Source: Pseudomonas floridensis (GTDB lineage: Bacteria; Pseudomonadota; Gammaproteobacteria; Pseudomonadales; Pseudomonadaceae). Taken from it: 64,000 nt of DNA. Shown here piece after piece: positions 17,094-25,401 of the stretch (positions within the stretch are counted from its first letter, which is position 1; each line of letters opens with the position of its first letter). The stretch lies in assembly GCF_002087235.1 (NCBI RefSeq), contig NZ_MUIO01000071.1, positions 1 to 64,000 on the forward strand, read 5' to 3'. A program made the position numbers and the translations under genes. The notes beneath the pieces were generated by a model. That model saw only the letters and a program-made list of their open reading frames with translations, was not told the origin of the DNA and did not search any database.

Positions 17094-18131
17094 ATGCAAT
17101 TTCGTTCATTGGGCAAGACTGACCTGTCGGTCAGCGCCATCACACTGGGCACCATGACCTGGGGCGAGCAGAACACGCAGGACGAGGCGTTCGAGCAGAT
17201 TCGCATGGCCAAAGAGGCTGGCGTCAACTTCCTCGACACCGCCGAGATGTACCCGGTGCCGCCGCGTGGCGAAACCTACACCAAGACCGAAAGCATCATC
17301 GGCGAATACTTCAAGAAGTACGGCGACCGCAGCGATTGGGTTCTGGCCAGCAAAGTGGCCGGCCCCGGCCGCATGGAACACATTCGCGACGGTAATCCGC
17401 GTCTGGATCGCCATAACATCACCACGGCGCTGGATGCCAGTCTCAAGCGCCTGAACACCGACTATCTGGATCTGTATCAACTGCACTGGCCGGATCGCAA
17501 GACCAACTTCTTCGGCGTGCTGGGCTACACCCACGACCCAGATGACGTATCGGTCGAGATCGAAGAAACCCTGTCGGTGCTGGGCGATCTGGTCAAGGCC
17601 GGCAAGATCCGCCACTTCGGTCTGTCAAACGAGACGCCGTGGGGCACCCAGCGCTTTCTGCACTTGGCCGAAAAGCTGGACCTGCCCCGCGCGGTATCGA
17701 TCCAGAACCCCTACAACCTGCTCAACCGCACCTTCGAAGTCGGTCTGGCGGAAATCGCCATCCGCGAACAGATTGGTCTGCTGGCTTATTCGCCGCTGGC
17801 GTTCGGCGTGCTGGCGGGCAAATACCTGGACGGAGCGCGCCCGGCCGATGGTCGTCTGACCCTGTTCGAGCGCTTCCAGCGTTACAACAACCCGCAAGCC
17901 GTCAGCGCCACCGAAAAATACGTGGCCCTGGCCCGCGAGCATGGCCTGGACCCGTCGCAAATGGCACTGTCTTATGTGACCAGTCGGCCGTTCGTGACCA
18001 GCAATATCATTGGCGCCACCAAGCTCGACCAATTGGCCGTCAATCTGGCGAGCATCGATGTCACACTGTCGGACGACGTGATTGCCGGGATCGAAGCCAT
18101 ACACATTTCGCAACCTAACCCGGCGCCTTGA
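17094..18131 (+). CDS. Aldo/keto reductase, Tas-like
   Basis: A 345-residue NADPH-dependent aldo/keto reductase of the Tas/YdjG branch. The catalytic residues are visible in VNFLDTAEMYP (Asp and Tyr), LASKVAGPG (Lys) and LYQLHWPDR (His), and the cofactor end in SNIIGATKLDQL. It is full length. The substrate is probably a small carbonyl compound. It precedes a short-chain dehydrogenase by 82 bp in the same direction, so the two may be expressed together with the GH15 gene. Confidence 0.93.
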   Translation: MQFRSLGKTDLSVSAITLGTMTWGEQNTQDEAFEQIRMAKEAGVNFLDTAEMYPVPPRGETYTKTESIIGEYFKKYGDRSDWVLASKVAGPGRMEHIRDGNPRLDRHNITTALDASLKRLNTDYLDLYQLHWPDRKTNFFGVLGYTHDPDDVSVEIEETLSVLGDLVKAGKIRHFGLSNETPWGTQRFLHLAEKLDLPRAVSIQNPYNLLNRTFEVGLAEIAIREQIGLLAYSPLAFGVLAGKYLDGARPADGRLTLFERFQRYNNPQAVSATEKYVALAREHGLDPSQMALSYVTSRPFVTSNIIGATKLDQLAVNLASIDVTLSDDVIAGIEAIHISQPNPAP

Positions 18132-18213
18132 GCGGAACGCCACTGAACTAAGTTTCAGCCTCGCCAGTCAGCATCTAACGCATGCCCTAGCAGACTTCGA
18201 GGCTGAAAATCCG

Positions 18214-19014
18214 ATGCATATCTCTCTCAAGCAACAAGTCGCACTCGTCACCGGCGCCAGTTCCGGTCTGGGCGCTGCGGCGGCACGCGCTTTGGCGGAC
18301 GCGGGGGCGGCCGTCGTCATCAACTACCATTCCAAGGCTGAACCCGCCGAGAAGCTCGCGGACGAGATCCGCAAGGCTGGCGGTCAGGCCGTGGCCATCG
18401 GTGCCGATGTGTCCAAAGAGGACGAGGTCGAGCGACTGTTCGCCCAGACCATCGAGCAGTTCGGCGCACTGGACATCCTGTTTGCCAACTCGGGCCTGCA
18501 AAAGGACGCCGCTTTCGTCGACATGAGTCTGGAAGACTGGAACACCGTCATCAACGTCAACCTGACCGGACAGTTTCTTTGCGCTCGCGCAGCCGTACGC
18601 CAGTTCATCAGCCAGGGCATGCGCAAAGACGTGTCGCGAGCGATGGGCAAGATCATTCACATGAGTTCGGTGCATCAGCTGATTCCGTGGGCCGGTCATG
18701 TCAACTACGCAGCCTCCAAGGGCGGCGTCGATCTGCTGATGCGCAGCATTGCCCAGGAAGTGGGTGAGCAGAAAATCCGTGTCAACAGCATTGCTCCGGG
18801 CGCGATTCGCACGCCGATCAACGCTGATGCCCGAAAGGGCGACGCGGAAAAGAAAATGCTCGAGCTGATTCCGTACGGCCGTATAGGCGAGCCGGAGGAT
18901 GTCGCCAACGCGGTGGTCTGGCTGGCGTCGGACGCCTCCGATTACGTCCACGGCACGACCCTGTTCATTGACGGAGGCATGACCCTCTATCCGGAGTTTC
19001 GTGGCAATGGCTGA
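18214..19014 (+). CDS. Short-chain dehydrogenase, glucose 1-dehydrogenase-like
   Basis: A 266-residue classical SDR. TGASSGLG at 13-20 binds the cofactor, and the catalytic Ser and YAASK motif lie near 150-170 (HMSSVHQLIP; NYAASKGG). The C-terminal TLFIDGGMTLYPEF is close to bacterial glucose 1-dehydrogenases. The ATG at 18214 is chosen because residues before it look non-coding. Its end overlaps the start of the GH15 gene, a strong sign of translational coupling, which suggests that glucose released by that enzyme could be its substrate. That is an inference. Confidence 0.92.
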   Translation: MHISLKQQVALVTGASSGLGAAAARALADAGAAVVINYHSKAEPAEKLADEIRKAGGQAVAIGADVSKEDEVERLFAQTIEQFGALDILFANSGLQKDAAFVDMSLEDWNTVINVNLTGQFLCARAAVRQFISQGMRKDVSRAMGKIIHMSSVHQLIPWAGHVNYAASKGGVDLLMRSIAQEVGEQKIRVNSIAPGAIRTPINADARKGDAEKKMLELIPYGRIGEPEDVANAVVWLASDASDYVHGTTLFIDGGMTLYPEFRGNG

Positions 19015-20833
19015 CTTTCCAGAAGAAGCACAGAACCCGATCGAAAACCACGGCATCATCGGTGACATGCGCAGCGCCGCGCTGATTGCCGACACCGGCA
19101 GCATCGACTTCTGCTGCTGGCCGGATTTCGACAGCCCGTCCATCTTCACCGCGTTACTGGACAGCAATGATGCCGGGATCTTCCAGCTCGCGCCGGACCT
19201 GCCGGATGCGCGACGCCTGCAAATCTATCTGCCGGACACCAACGTGCTGCAGACCCGCTGGATCTCTGAAGAGGCGGTCGTGGAAGTGACGGACCTGATG
19301 CCGATTGGCGAAGATCAGGACGATCTGCCGCGCATCGTGCGCCGGGTTCAGGTGCGCTTCGGTCAGGCGACGATCCGCATGCGTTGCAAGGTACGCATGG
19401 ATTACAGCCGTGGCGAAACCACTGCGCATCAGGAAGGTGAGGACGTGTGTTTTCAGGCGCAGGGCCAGCCGGGCATGCGTCTTTCAGCGGCCACGCCTCT
19501 GTATGTGGAGAATGACGCGGCGGTCGCCGAGTTCCGGATGGAGAAGGGCCAGACCATCGAATTCATTCTCGGTGGGGTCGATGACCCGCAGGTGGCGGCC
19601 GGCAAATGCTCACGCTACTTCGACGACACGCTCAAGTTCTGGCGGCGTTGGGCCGGACAGTCCGAATACAAGGGACGCTGGCGTGAGATGGTCACGCGCT
19701 CGGCGCTGGCGCTCAAGCTGCTGACCTCGCGCAAGCATGGCGGCATCATTGCGGCGGCGACCTTCGGCCTGCCGGAGACGCCGGGCGGCGAGCGCAACTG
19801 GGACTACCGCTACACCTGGGTCCGCGACGCGTCGTTCACCGTGTACGCATTCATGCGCCTGGGTTACACCGATGAAGCCAATGCGTTCATGGGCTGGATG
19901 CGCGGGCGCCTCGACGACTGCTGCGAGCACACCGAAACGATGGGCATTCTTTACGCCCTCGACGGACGGGAAAAGCTGCCTGAAGAACACCTCGATCACC
20001 TGACCGGTTACGGCGGTGCATTGCCCGTGCGCATCGGCAACGAAGCGTACAAACAGACTCAGTTGGACATTTATGGCGAGCTGATGGACGCCGTCTACCT
20101 GGCCAACAAATACGGCGATGCGATTTCCCACGATGGCTGGAAGCACGTGGTTCGCCAGGTCGATTATGTGTGTGAACACTGGAATGACCGGGACGTGGGG
20201 ATCTGGGAAATGCGCGGCGGCGATCAGCATTTTCTGCATTCGCGGCTGATGTGCTGGGTGGCGCTGGACCGGGCATTGCGTCTGGCGTTCAAGCGCTCTC
20301 TGTCAGGCCCGTTCGAGCGCTGGACCAAGGTGTGCGAGCAGATTCATGACGACATTTGGGACAACTTCTGGAACCCGGAGCTGGGGCACTTCGTCCAGCA
20401 CAAGGGCAGCCGCAATCTGGACGCCTCGATGCTGCTGATGCCGCTGGTGCGCTTCGTCGGTGCCAGTGATCCCAAATGGCTGGCGACGCTGGACGCCATC
20501 GAACGCACGCTGGTGCGCGACGGCATGGTGTTTCGTTACCGTAATGATGACGATCATGACGACGGGCTCGAGGGTGAAGAGGGCGCGTTCGTCGCCTGTT
20601 CGTTCTGGTATGTCGAATGCCTGGCCCGCGCCGGGCGGGTCGGTCAGGCGCACCTGGAGTTCGAGCAATTGCTGCGCTACGCCAACCCGCTGGGTCTGTA
20701 TGCCGAGGAGTTCGATGCCCATGCGCGTCATCTGGGTAACACGCCGCAGGCGCTGAGTCATCTGGCGCTGATCAGTGCCGCCAGTTTTCTCGACCGCAAG
20801 CTGGGCGGCGGACAGGCGTTGTGGCAGCCCTGA
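19007..20833 (+). CDS. Glycoside hydrolase family 15 (glucoamylase/trehalase-like)
   Basis: A 608-residue cytoplasmic GH15 enzyme. The N-terminal domain starts with IENHGIIGDMRSAALI and GSIDFCCWPDFDSPSIF. The (alpha/alpha)6 barrel carries the family motif RNWDYRYTWVRDAS near 262-275 and late acidic motifs such as EEGAFVACSFW. The family cuts terminal glucose from alpha-glucans or trehalose. The ATG at 19007 is preferred; a GTG six bases earlier is possible. It overlaps the SDR stop by 8 bp. There is no signal peptide, so its substrate should be internal, such as trehalose or a maltooligosaccharide. Confidence 0.92.
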   Translation: MADFPEEAQNPIENHGIIGDMRSAALIADTGSIDFCCWPDFDSPSIFTALLDSNDAGIFQLAPDLPDARRLQIYLPDTNVLQTRWISEEAVVEVTDLMPIGEDQDDLPRIVRRVQVRFGQATIRMRCKVRMDYSRGETTAHQEGEDVCFQAQGQPGMRLSAATPLYVENDAAVAEFRMEKGQTIEFILGGVDDPQVAAGKCSRYFDDTLKFWRRWAGQSEYKGRWREMVTRSALALKLLTSRKHGGIIAAATFGLPETPGGERNWDYRYTWVRDASFTVYAFMRLGYTDEANAFMGWMRGRLDDCCEHTETMGILYALDGREKLPEEHLDHLTGYGGALPVRIGNEAYKQTQLDIYGELMDAVYLANKYGDAISHDGWKHVVRQVDYVCEHWNDRDVGIWEMRGGDQHFLHSRLMCWVALDRALRLAFKRSLSGPFERWTKVCEQIHDDIWDNFWNPELGHFVQHKGSRNLDASMLLMPLVRFVGASDPKWLATLDAIERTLVRDGMVFRYRNDDDHDDGLEGEEGAFVACSFWYVECLARAGRVGQAHLEFEQLLRYANPLGLYAEEFDAHARHLGNTPQALSHLALISAASFLDRKLGGGQALWQP

Positions 20834-20878
20834 GCGACCGCTGAGCCAACCTACCTCAGGCAATGCGTTACGGCCCGC

Positions 20879-22309
20879 TCATTTGGTGTGTAACGCAAAG
20901 CCCACCGACGTGTTTTCCAGCACGTAGTTATCGGCGATCATCCCGCAATAACTCAGGCGCGCCAGAAACACCCCCGGATTGCCCAAGTAGGCACGGATGT
21001 CGATGTTGTCACCGCACATGGCCAGTCTGCGTCCGCGCAACAGCCCTATCGCTTGCCCGGAGCGGATCGCGCCCAGCGGTGTCCAGTCGGCGATGATCAA
21101 TGCACCTTCCGGCACCGAGCGTTCGTAGGCTTTGACGAACGCCTCGGCGGAGCGGTCCTGCAGGTAAGGCACCATGAAATAGTGGATGTCTTCGCGAAAC
21201 GGCAGCTTTTCCTTGTGGGTCGGCAGATTAACCGCTCCGCTGACGTACAGTGAGTAGGCGAGCATGATCACCACCGGCGAGGTCAGCACCGACAGATCGA
21301 GCAGCGCCTTGCCAGTCGTGCTGCGTGACAGCAGGGCGGGAAGCTGGGTCATGCCGATGATGCTCAGCATCGCGATGCCCGGCAGGAAGAAGGTGAAGCG
21401 GTCCGTTACGTTGTAGGAAATCGCGAAGATCAGGTTCAGCACTGCCGCGCTCCATAGCAGGCGCAGTCGGCTGTCGCGGGGAAACAGCAGCAGACCGGCG
21501 ATTTGCGGACCGATCAACGACAGCAACATCAGCACCACCGAGTTCTTTTCGTGCCACATGTCGTCGAACCGGAACAGGCTGCCTTCCCATTCGGGGCCGG
21601 CGACCACTGAAGATGCGCCGGTCAGGTAGCGACGCAGAAGGTCGAACAGGCCCATTCCAGCATTCAAGTCATTGATGACCGCCACTGCGGCGCTGGCAAA
21701 ACCCAGCAGGAAGCCGGGCACGGTGATCAGGATTCGCGCTCTGTGCTGATACAGCAACTGCATGTAGAGCGGCAGCATCACGATAAACGTCAGCTGATGA
21801 ACCGAAGCGCTCAAACCGGTCAGCACCCCGATGACAAATAGCCGTTTTACGGGCGTCAGGTGTGGGCTGGCACTGAAGTGCAATGCATAGGCCAACAGCA
21901 CAAACAGCGTGTGCAACAGATAAACCTCAGCCTTGGTCGAGACCCAGAACACCGCATGGGCCAGCACCGTAGTGGCGGCAGCAAGCAGCGCCTGGCGTGC
22001 ACGTGCTCCGACGCTGGTCGCGAGCCGGTAGATGATCCACGCCAGCGGTATCAACAACAGCGAGTTCATCAGACTGAGCACCTGCGAGCCGAACAGGCGA
22101 TACAGGACCGAACTGAAGAGATGGTAGAACGGGTGATCCAGCGGCCCGAGCGATTGAGAGAAATACTCGCCCGTGCTGGCGTCCGCCAGAAACACCCCGT
22201 TGTCCATCCACTGAACCGGGCCGCTGGAAGCGAAAAAGCTCGCGGCAATGGCGGCACAGAGCAACAGCAACGGAACGACGATGGAAGGTCGAGTGGTGGG
22301 TGAAGTCAT
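20879..22309 (-). CDS. Multi-spanning GT-C-type glycosyltransferase (DUF2723/O-mannosyltransferase-like)
   Basis: A 476-residue inner-membrane protein with about ten to eleven helices up to about residue 370 and a soluble C-terminal domain. The first periplasmic loop has an acidic motif (WMDNGVFLADAS, about 34-45, followed by LGPLDHPFYHLFS), as in polyprenyl-phosphate-sugar-using GT-C enzymes. It is the last gene of the arabinofuranose-type operon, 76 bp after the flippase-like gene. The inferred job is to move a sugar from a lipid carrier to an acceptor outside the cytoplasm. The acceptor is unknown. Confidence 0.72.
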   Translation of the reverse strand: MTSPTTRPSIVVPLLLLCAAIAASFFASSGPVQWMDNGVFLADASTGEYFSQSLGPLDHPFYHLFSSVLYRLFGSQVLSLMNSLLLIPLAWIIYRLATSVGARARQALLAAATTVLAHAVFWVSTKAEVYLLHTLFVLLAYALHFSASPHLTPVKRLFVIGVLTGLSASVHQLTFIVMLPLYMQLLYQHRARILITVPGFLLGFASAAVAVINDLNAGMGLFDLLRRYLTGASSVVAGPEWEGSLFRFDDMWHEKNSVVLMLLSLIGPQIAGLLLFPRDSRLRLLWSAAVLNLIFAISYNVTDRFTFFLPGIAMLSIIGMTQLPALLSRSTTGKALLDLSVLTSPVVIMLAYSLYVSGAVNLPTHKEKLPFREDIHYFMVPYLQDRSAEAFVKAYERSVPEGALIIADWTPLGAIRSGQAIGLLRGRRLAMCGDNIDIRAYLGNPGVFLARLSYCGMIADNYVLENTSVGFALHTK

Positions 22310-22385
22310 TGAACGGCTACTCCGTGAGGTGAACGATGCATCAGGGCATTAAGTGAGCGTGCGTCAAGTGCCGGGCAGGACGGCG

Positions 22386-23351
22386 TCATCTCGGCTGCCC
22401 GGGCTGTGTGGCGTTTCTGAATCGACTCAGCATCGCCGTGCCGATGGCCACCGCGAACCAGAGCGTGGCGAGGCGGATCAGGATCGTCGCGGCAATTGCG
22501 TCGGCGGCAGGCATGCCTTTGAACATCAGCAGACCGATCATCACTGCTTCGGCACCGCCCAGACCGCCCGGCATGAAGCTCAGGGCACCGGCAAGCATGG
22601 CCAGTGCATAGGTGAAAACGGCAAAGGTCAGCGCGATGTCCGCGCCCATCCAGCCCAGCACCCAGTGAAACGCCAGGGCTTCGGCGCTCCAGGCGAACAG
22701 GCTGAGAAGACTGGCGGCGAGCAGCACCGTCCAGCGGTGACACTGTCCCGCAGCCAGCAACACGTCCAGCAGATGCTTCAGCAGGGTCGGCAGGCGCGGG
22801 GCCTGCGCCGGTATTCTGGTGTGCAGCCCGTGCAGCAGATGGCGTTGCGACAGGGTCAGCACGCCGAGCAGCACCAGTGCCAGCCCCACGCCGATCATCG
22901 GTTGCGCCTGCGGATACCAGGACAGGCCGAACAGGGTCAGCAGGGCAATGGCGAGCAGATCGGACAGGCGCTCGCTGATGAACGCCGCAAAACTCTGCGC
23001 ATATGGCACGCCCAGCGGTTTGAGCAGCACGCCACGCAGCGCTTCGCCAGCCTTGCCGGGCGTGGTGGTCAAGGCGAACCCGGCCAGATACGCAGTCAGA
23101 CTGGCACGCCACGCCACCGGGTGACCGAGGACCCGCAGATACAACTGCCAGCGCACAAAGCGCAAGGCGTAGTTGAGTGCCGACATCAGCAGCGCGAGGC
23201 TGATACCCACTGCGCCGACTCGGGCGGTGGCCTGTGCCACATCGTGCCAGCCGCCCCACAGGCAGAAGGCGAGATAGCCCAGCGCCGATCCGGTCACTGA
23301 CAGCAGCACCGCCCGGTAGCGCCATCCGGACAGCCAGGGCGCGCCCGTCAC
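22386..23351 (-). CDS. LPG-synthase-TM/YbhN (UPF0104) membrane protein, possible lipid-sugar flippase
   Basis: A 321-residue protein with about eight helices of the lysylphosphatidylglycerol-synthase membrane-domain type. Characteristic blocks are LNYALRFVRWQLYLRVLG, GFALTTTPGKAGEALRG, ISERLSDLLAIALL and MPGGLGGAEAVMIGLL. I chose the GTG at 23351, which overlaps the stop of the preceding gene (GTGA) and has AGAGG upstream; an ATG at 23408 is the alternative. The soluble lysyl-transferase domain is absent. In this operon a role in moving a lipid-linked sugar across the membrane is a reasonable guess. Confidence 0.82.
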   Translation of the reverse strand: MTGAPWLSGWRYRAVLLSVTGSALGYLAFCLWGGWHDVAQATARVGAVGISLALLMSALNYALRFVRWQLYLRVLGHPVAWRASLTAYLAGFALTTTPGKAGEALRGVLLKPLGVPYAQSFAAFISERLSDLLAIALLTLFGLSWYPQAQPMIGVGLALVLLGVLTLSQRHLLHGLHTRIPAQAPRLPTLLKHLLDVLLAAGQCHRWTVLLAASLLSLFAWSAEALAFHWVLGWMGADIALTFAVFTYALAMLAGALSFMPGGLGGAEAVMIGLLMFKGMPAADAIAATILIRLATLWFAVAIGTAMLSRFRNATQPGQPR

Positions 23352-24088
23352 AGATTGAGCCTCTTGAATACCGGCTGCGGGATCAAGCGGATCACCAGCA
23401 TGATCCACGCCCAGAAACCGGGTGTGTACAGGCTGGTGGACTGGCGGGCGATGCCATTGATGATTCGCTCGGCAACCTGTTCGGGTTGCGCGAGCAGGGC
23501 GCTCGGCAGCGACAGGCCTTGGGTCATGGGCGTATCGACGAAGCCCGGCTTGATGGTCAGCACGTGCACGCCGACCTTGAACAGCCTTGCCTGAAGACCG
23601 TCACAAAAGGTCGATACGGCGGCCTTGGCCGAACCATACAGGTAATTGGAAGGTCGACCGCGTTCGCCTGCCACCGAGGAAATCACCGCCAGCGTTCCGC
23701 AGCGTTGAACCTCGAAATGCCGGGCAAGCAGCGTCAGCAGGGCGATGACCGAGGCGCTGTTGGTCATGAACGCCTGAAGTGCCAGGCCGACATCCTGCTC
23801 GCAGGCTTTCTGGTCGGGCAGCGTTCCGTGGGCGATCAGCACCACATCGATCTGACCAAGCGCGTGCAGGCAATCGGCGAGCATCCGGGGGTGTTCGGCA
23901 AAATGTGTGGCGTCCATCTCATGCAGGGTGACCGCTCCGGCACCGCGCGCCTTGAGGTCTGCCGCGTTCACGTGCAGCTTGTCGGCACTGCGCGCCACGA
24001 GGAAAAAATCACAGCCCTTGGCCGCCCAAAGACGGGCGCAGGCGTGGGCGATGGCCGAGGTGGCTCCGATGATCAGAATTCGTTTCAT
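23348..24088 (-). CDS. DprE2-like short-chain dehydrogenase (polyprenyl-phosphate ketopentose reductase)
   Basis: A 246-residue SDR with an N-terminal ATSAIAHACARLWAAKG cofactor region at 9-25, a catalytic Ser in AVISSVAGERGR, and YLYGSAKAA (YxxxK). The sequence ILIIGATSAIAHACARLWA and the C-terminal hydrophobic tail (WAWIMLVIRLIPQPVF) resemble DprE2, which reduces decaprenylphosphoryl-2-keto-ribose to the arabinose form. It overlaps the DprE1-like gene by 4 bp and the next gene by 4 bp. The pairing with DprE1 and UbiA is the main reason for this call. Confidence 0.85.
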   Translation of the reverse strand: MKRILIIGATSAIAHACARLWAAKGCDFFLVARSADKLHVNAADLKARGAGAVTLHEMDATHFAEHPRMLADCLHALGQIDVVLIAHGTLPDQKACEQDVGLALQAFMTNSASVIALLTLLARHFEVQRCGTLAVISSVAGERGRPSNYLYGSAKAAVSTFCDGLQARLFKVGVHVLTIKPGFVDTPMTQGLSLPSALLAQPEQVAERIINGIARQSTSLYTPGFWAWIMLVIRLIPQPVFKRLNL

Positions 24089-25401
24089 GGCAGGATTCGT
24101 TTCCAGAAGCGGGACATCAGGGCAGGGTCGCGCAAGGCTTCCATTCGCTCCCAGGCCGGATAGGCCTGACGGAAATCGCTACCGTTCATGTGTGCGTCCT
24201 TGGCCGGGTACAGCCGTCCGCCCGCGTCGCGGACAATTGCATCCAGACGGGGAAACAGCGTACCGGCCAGGTCGCGGTGTTGCGGGAAGTCCAGCGCCAG
24301 CGAGGTGCCTGGCATCGGGAACGACAGCAGGCCTGGCGAAGCGATGTCGCCGCAGCGCTTGAGCACCGCCAGGAACGAACCCTGGCCGGATTCGGCGATG
24401 ACTTGCAGCAACGCCTGCAGCGCATCCTGCGCACAGCGCTCGGGCATCACGCACTGATATTGCTGAAAGCCGTTGCGCCCGTAGATCCGATTCCAGTGCA
24501 GCACGCGGTCCAGTGGATAGAAAAACGGCTCATAGCCGCTGCGTTTCGGGGTCGGGCGAGCAGGGTGAGCATGCCAGTACATGGAATTGAACAGGCGCAG
24601 CGACAGCGGGTTGATCAGCGAGACCGGCGGGGTGAACGGCACGCCCACCTTGCTGCGCGGCTCGACTTCGAGCGAGCCGTAACGCGCATGATCGCCAACG
24701 ATGTACACGCCACGTCCGCTGTTGCGGCCGCGCGCCAGGCAATCGACCCAGGCGACGCTGTACTCGTGCCGATGATCCAGTTCCCGGGACAACGCAAAGA
24801 ACTCGTCGAGATTGGCGAAGCGCACCACGGTACTGTCGATCAGGCTGTTGCGGATCGGCATCAGTTGCAGGTCGGCCCAGTGAATGACCCCCGTCAGCCC
24901 CAGCCCGCCGATGCTGGCGGCGTACAGCAGGGGGGTTTCCACGGGCGAGCAGATCATCGGCTGTTGTGCGTGGCGCAGCAGGCCGAAACGCAATACATGG
25001 CAGCCGAACGTGCCGCGCAGGTGATGATTCTTGCCGTGCACGTCATTGCCGATCGCACCGCCCACGGTCGCGAACTGCGTTCCGGGCGTGACCGGCAGAA
25101 ACCAGCCTTGTGGAATGGCGGCGGTGAGGACCTGCGCCAGGGTCATGCCGGCTTCGACGCGCACCACCCCCGTCTTCCAGTTGCTGGCGATAAACCGATC
25201 CAGCCGGTGCATGTGCAGCACGTGCCCGCTGCCGGCCAGGCAACTGTCGCCGTAACTGCGACCATTGCCGAACGGCAGGCTGCTGCGATGGCGGCTCAGT
25301 GTGCTCTCGAGATGCCGGGGAAGGTCATCGATCCATGCGCATTCATGGCCCTGCTGCGCGATCAAGGGGTACCGCCCCCACGGATAGAGAGGCGCGCTCA
25401 T
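24085..25401 (-). CDS. DprE1-like FAD-dependent oxidase
   Basis: A 438-residue flavoenzyme of the vanillyl-alcohol-oxidase fold. The FAD-binding half carries LPFGNGRSYGDSCLAGSG at 42-59, GTQFATVGGAIGNDVHGKNHH near 106-126, and an ALO-type C-terminal domain ending in PAWERMEALRDPALMSRFW. This matches DprE1, which oxidises the 2-hydroxyl of polyprenylphosphoryl-ribose. It overlaps both neighbours by 4 bp. In mycobacteria DprE1 and DprE2 make the only arabinofuranose donor (established knowledge); the lipid carrier here would be undecaprenyl phosphate by inference. Confidence 0.88.
   Translation of the reverse strand: MSAPLYPWGRYPLIAQQGHECAWIDDLPRHLESTLSRHRSSLPFGNGRSYGDSCLAGSGHVLHMHRLDRFIASNWKTGVVRVEAGMTLAQVLTAAIPQGWFLPVTPGTQFATVGGAIGNDVHGKNHHLRGTFGCHVLRFGLLRHAQQPMICSPVETPLLYAASIGGLGLTGVIHWADLQLMPIRNSLIDSTVVRFANLDEFFALSRELDHRHEYSVAWVDCLARGRNSGRGVYIVGDHARYGSLEVEPRSKVGVPFTPPVSLINPLSLRLFNSMYWHAHPARPTPKRSGYEPFFYPLDRVLHWNRIYGRNGFQQYQCVMPERCAQDALQALLQVIAESGQGSFLAVLKRCGDIASPGLLSFPMPGTSLALDFPQHRDLAGTLFPRLDAIVRDAGGRLYPAKDAHMNGSDFRQAYPAWERMEALRDPALMSRFWKRILP

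Noticed and set aside
15469..17109. A 546-residue minus-strand open reading frame
   Set aside because: It is antisense to the ABC exporter, whose motifs are intact on the plus strand.
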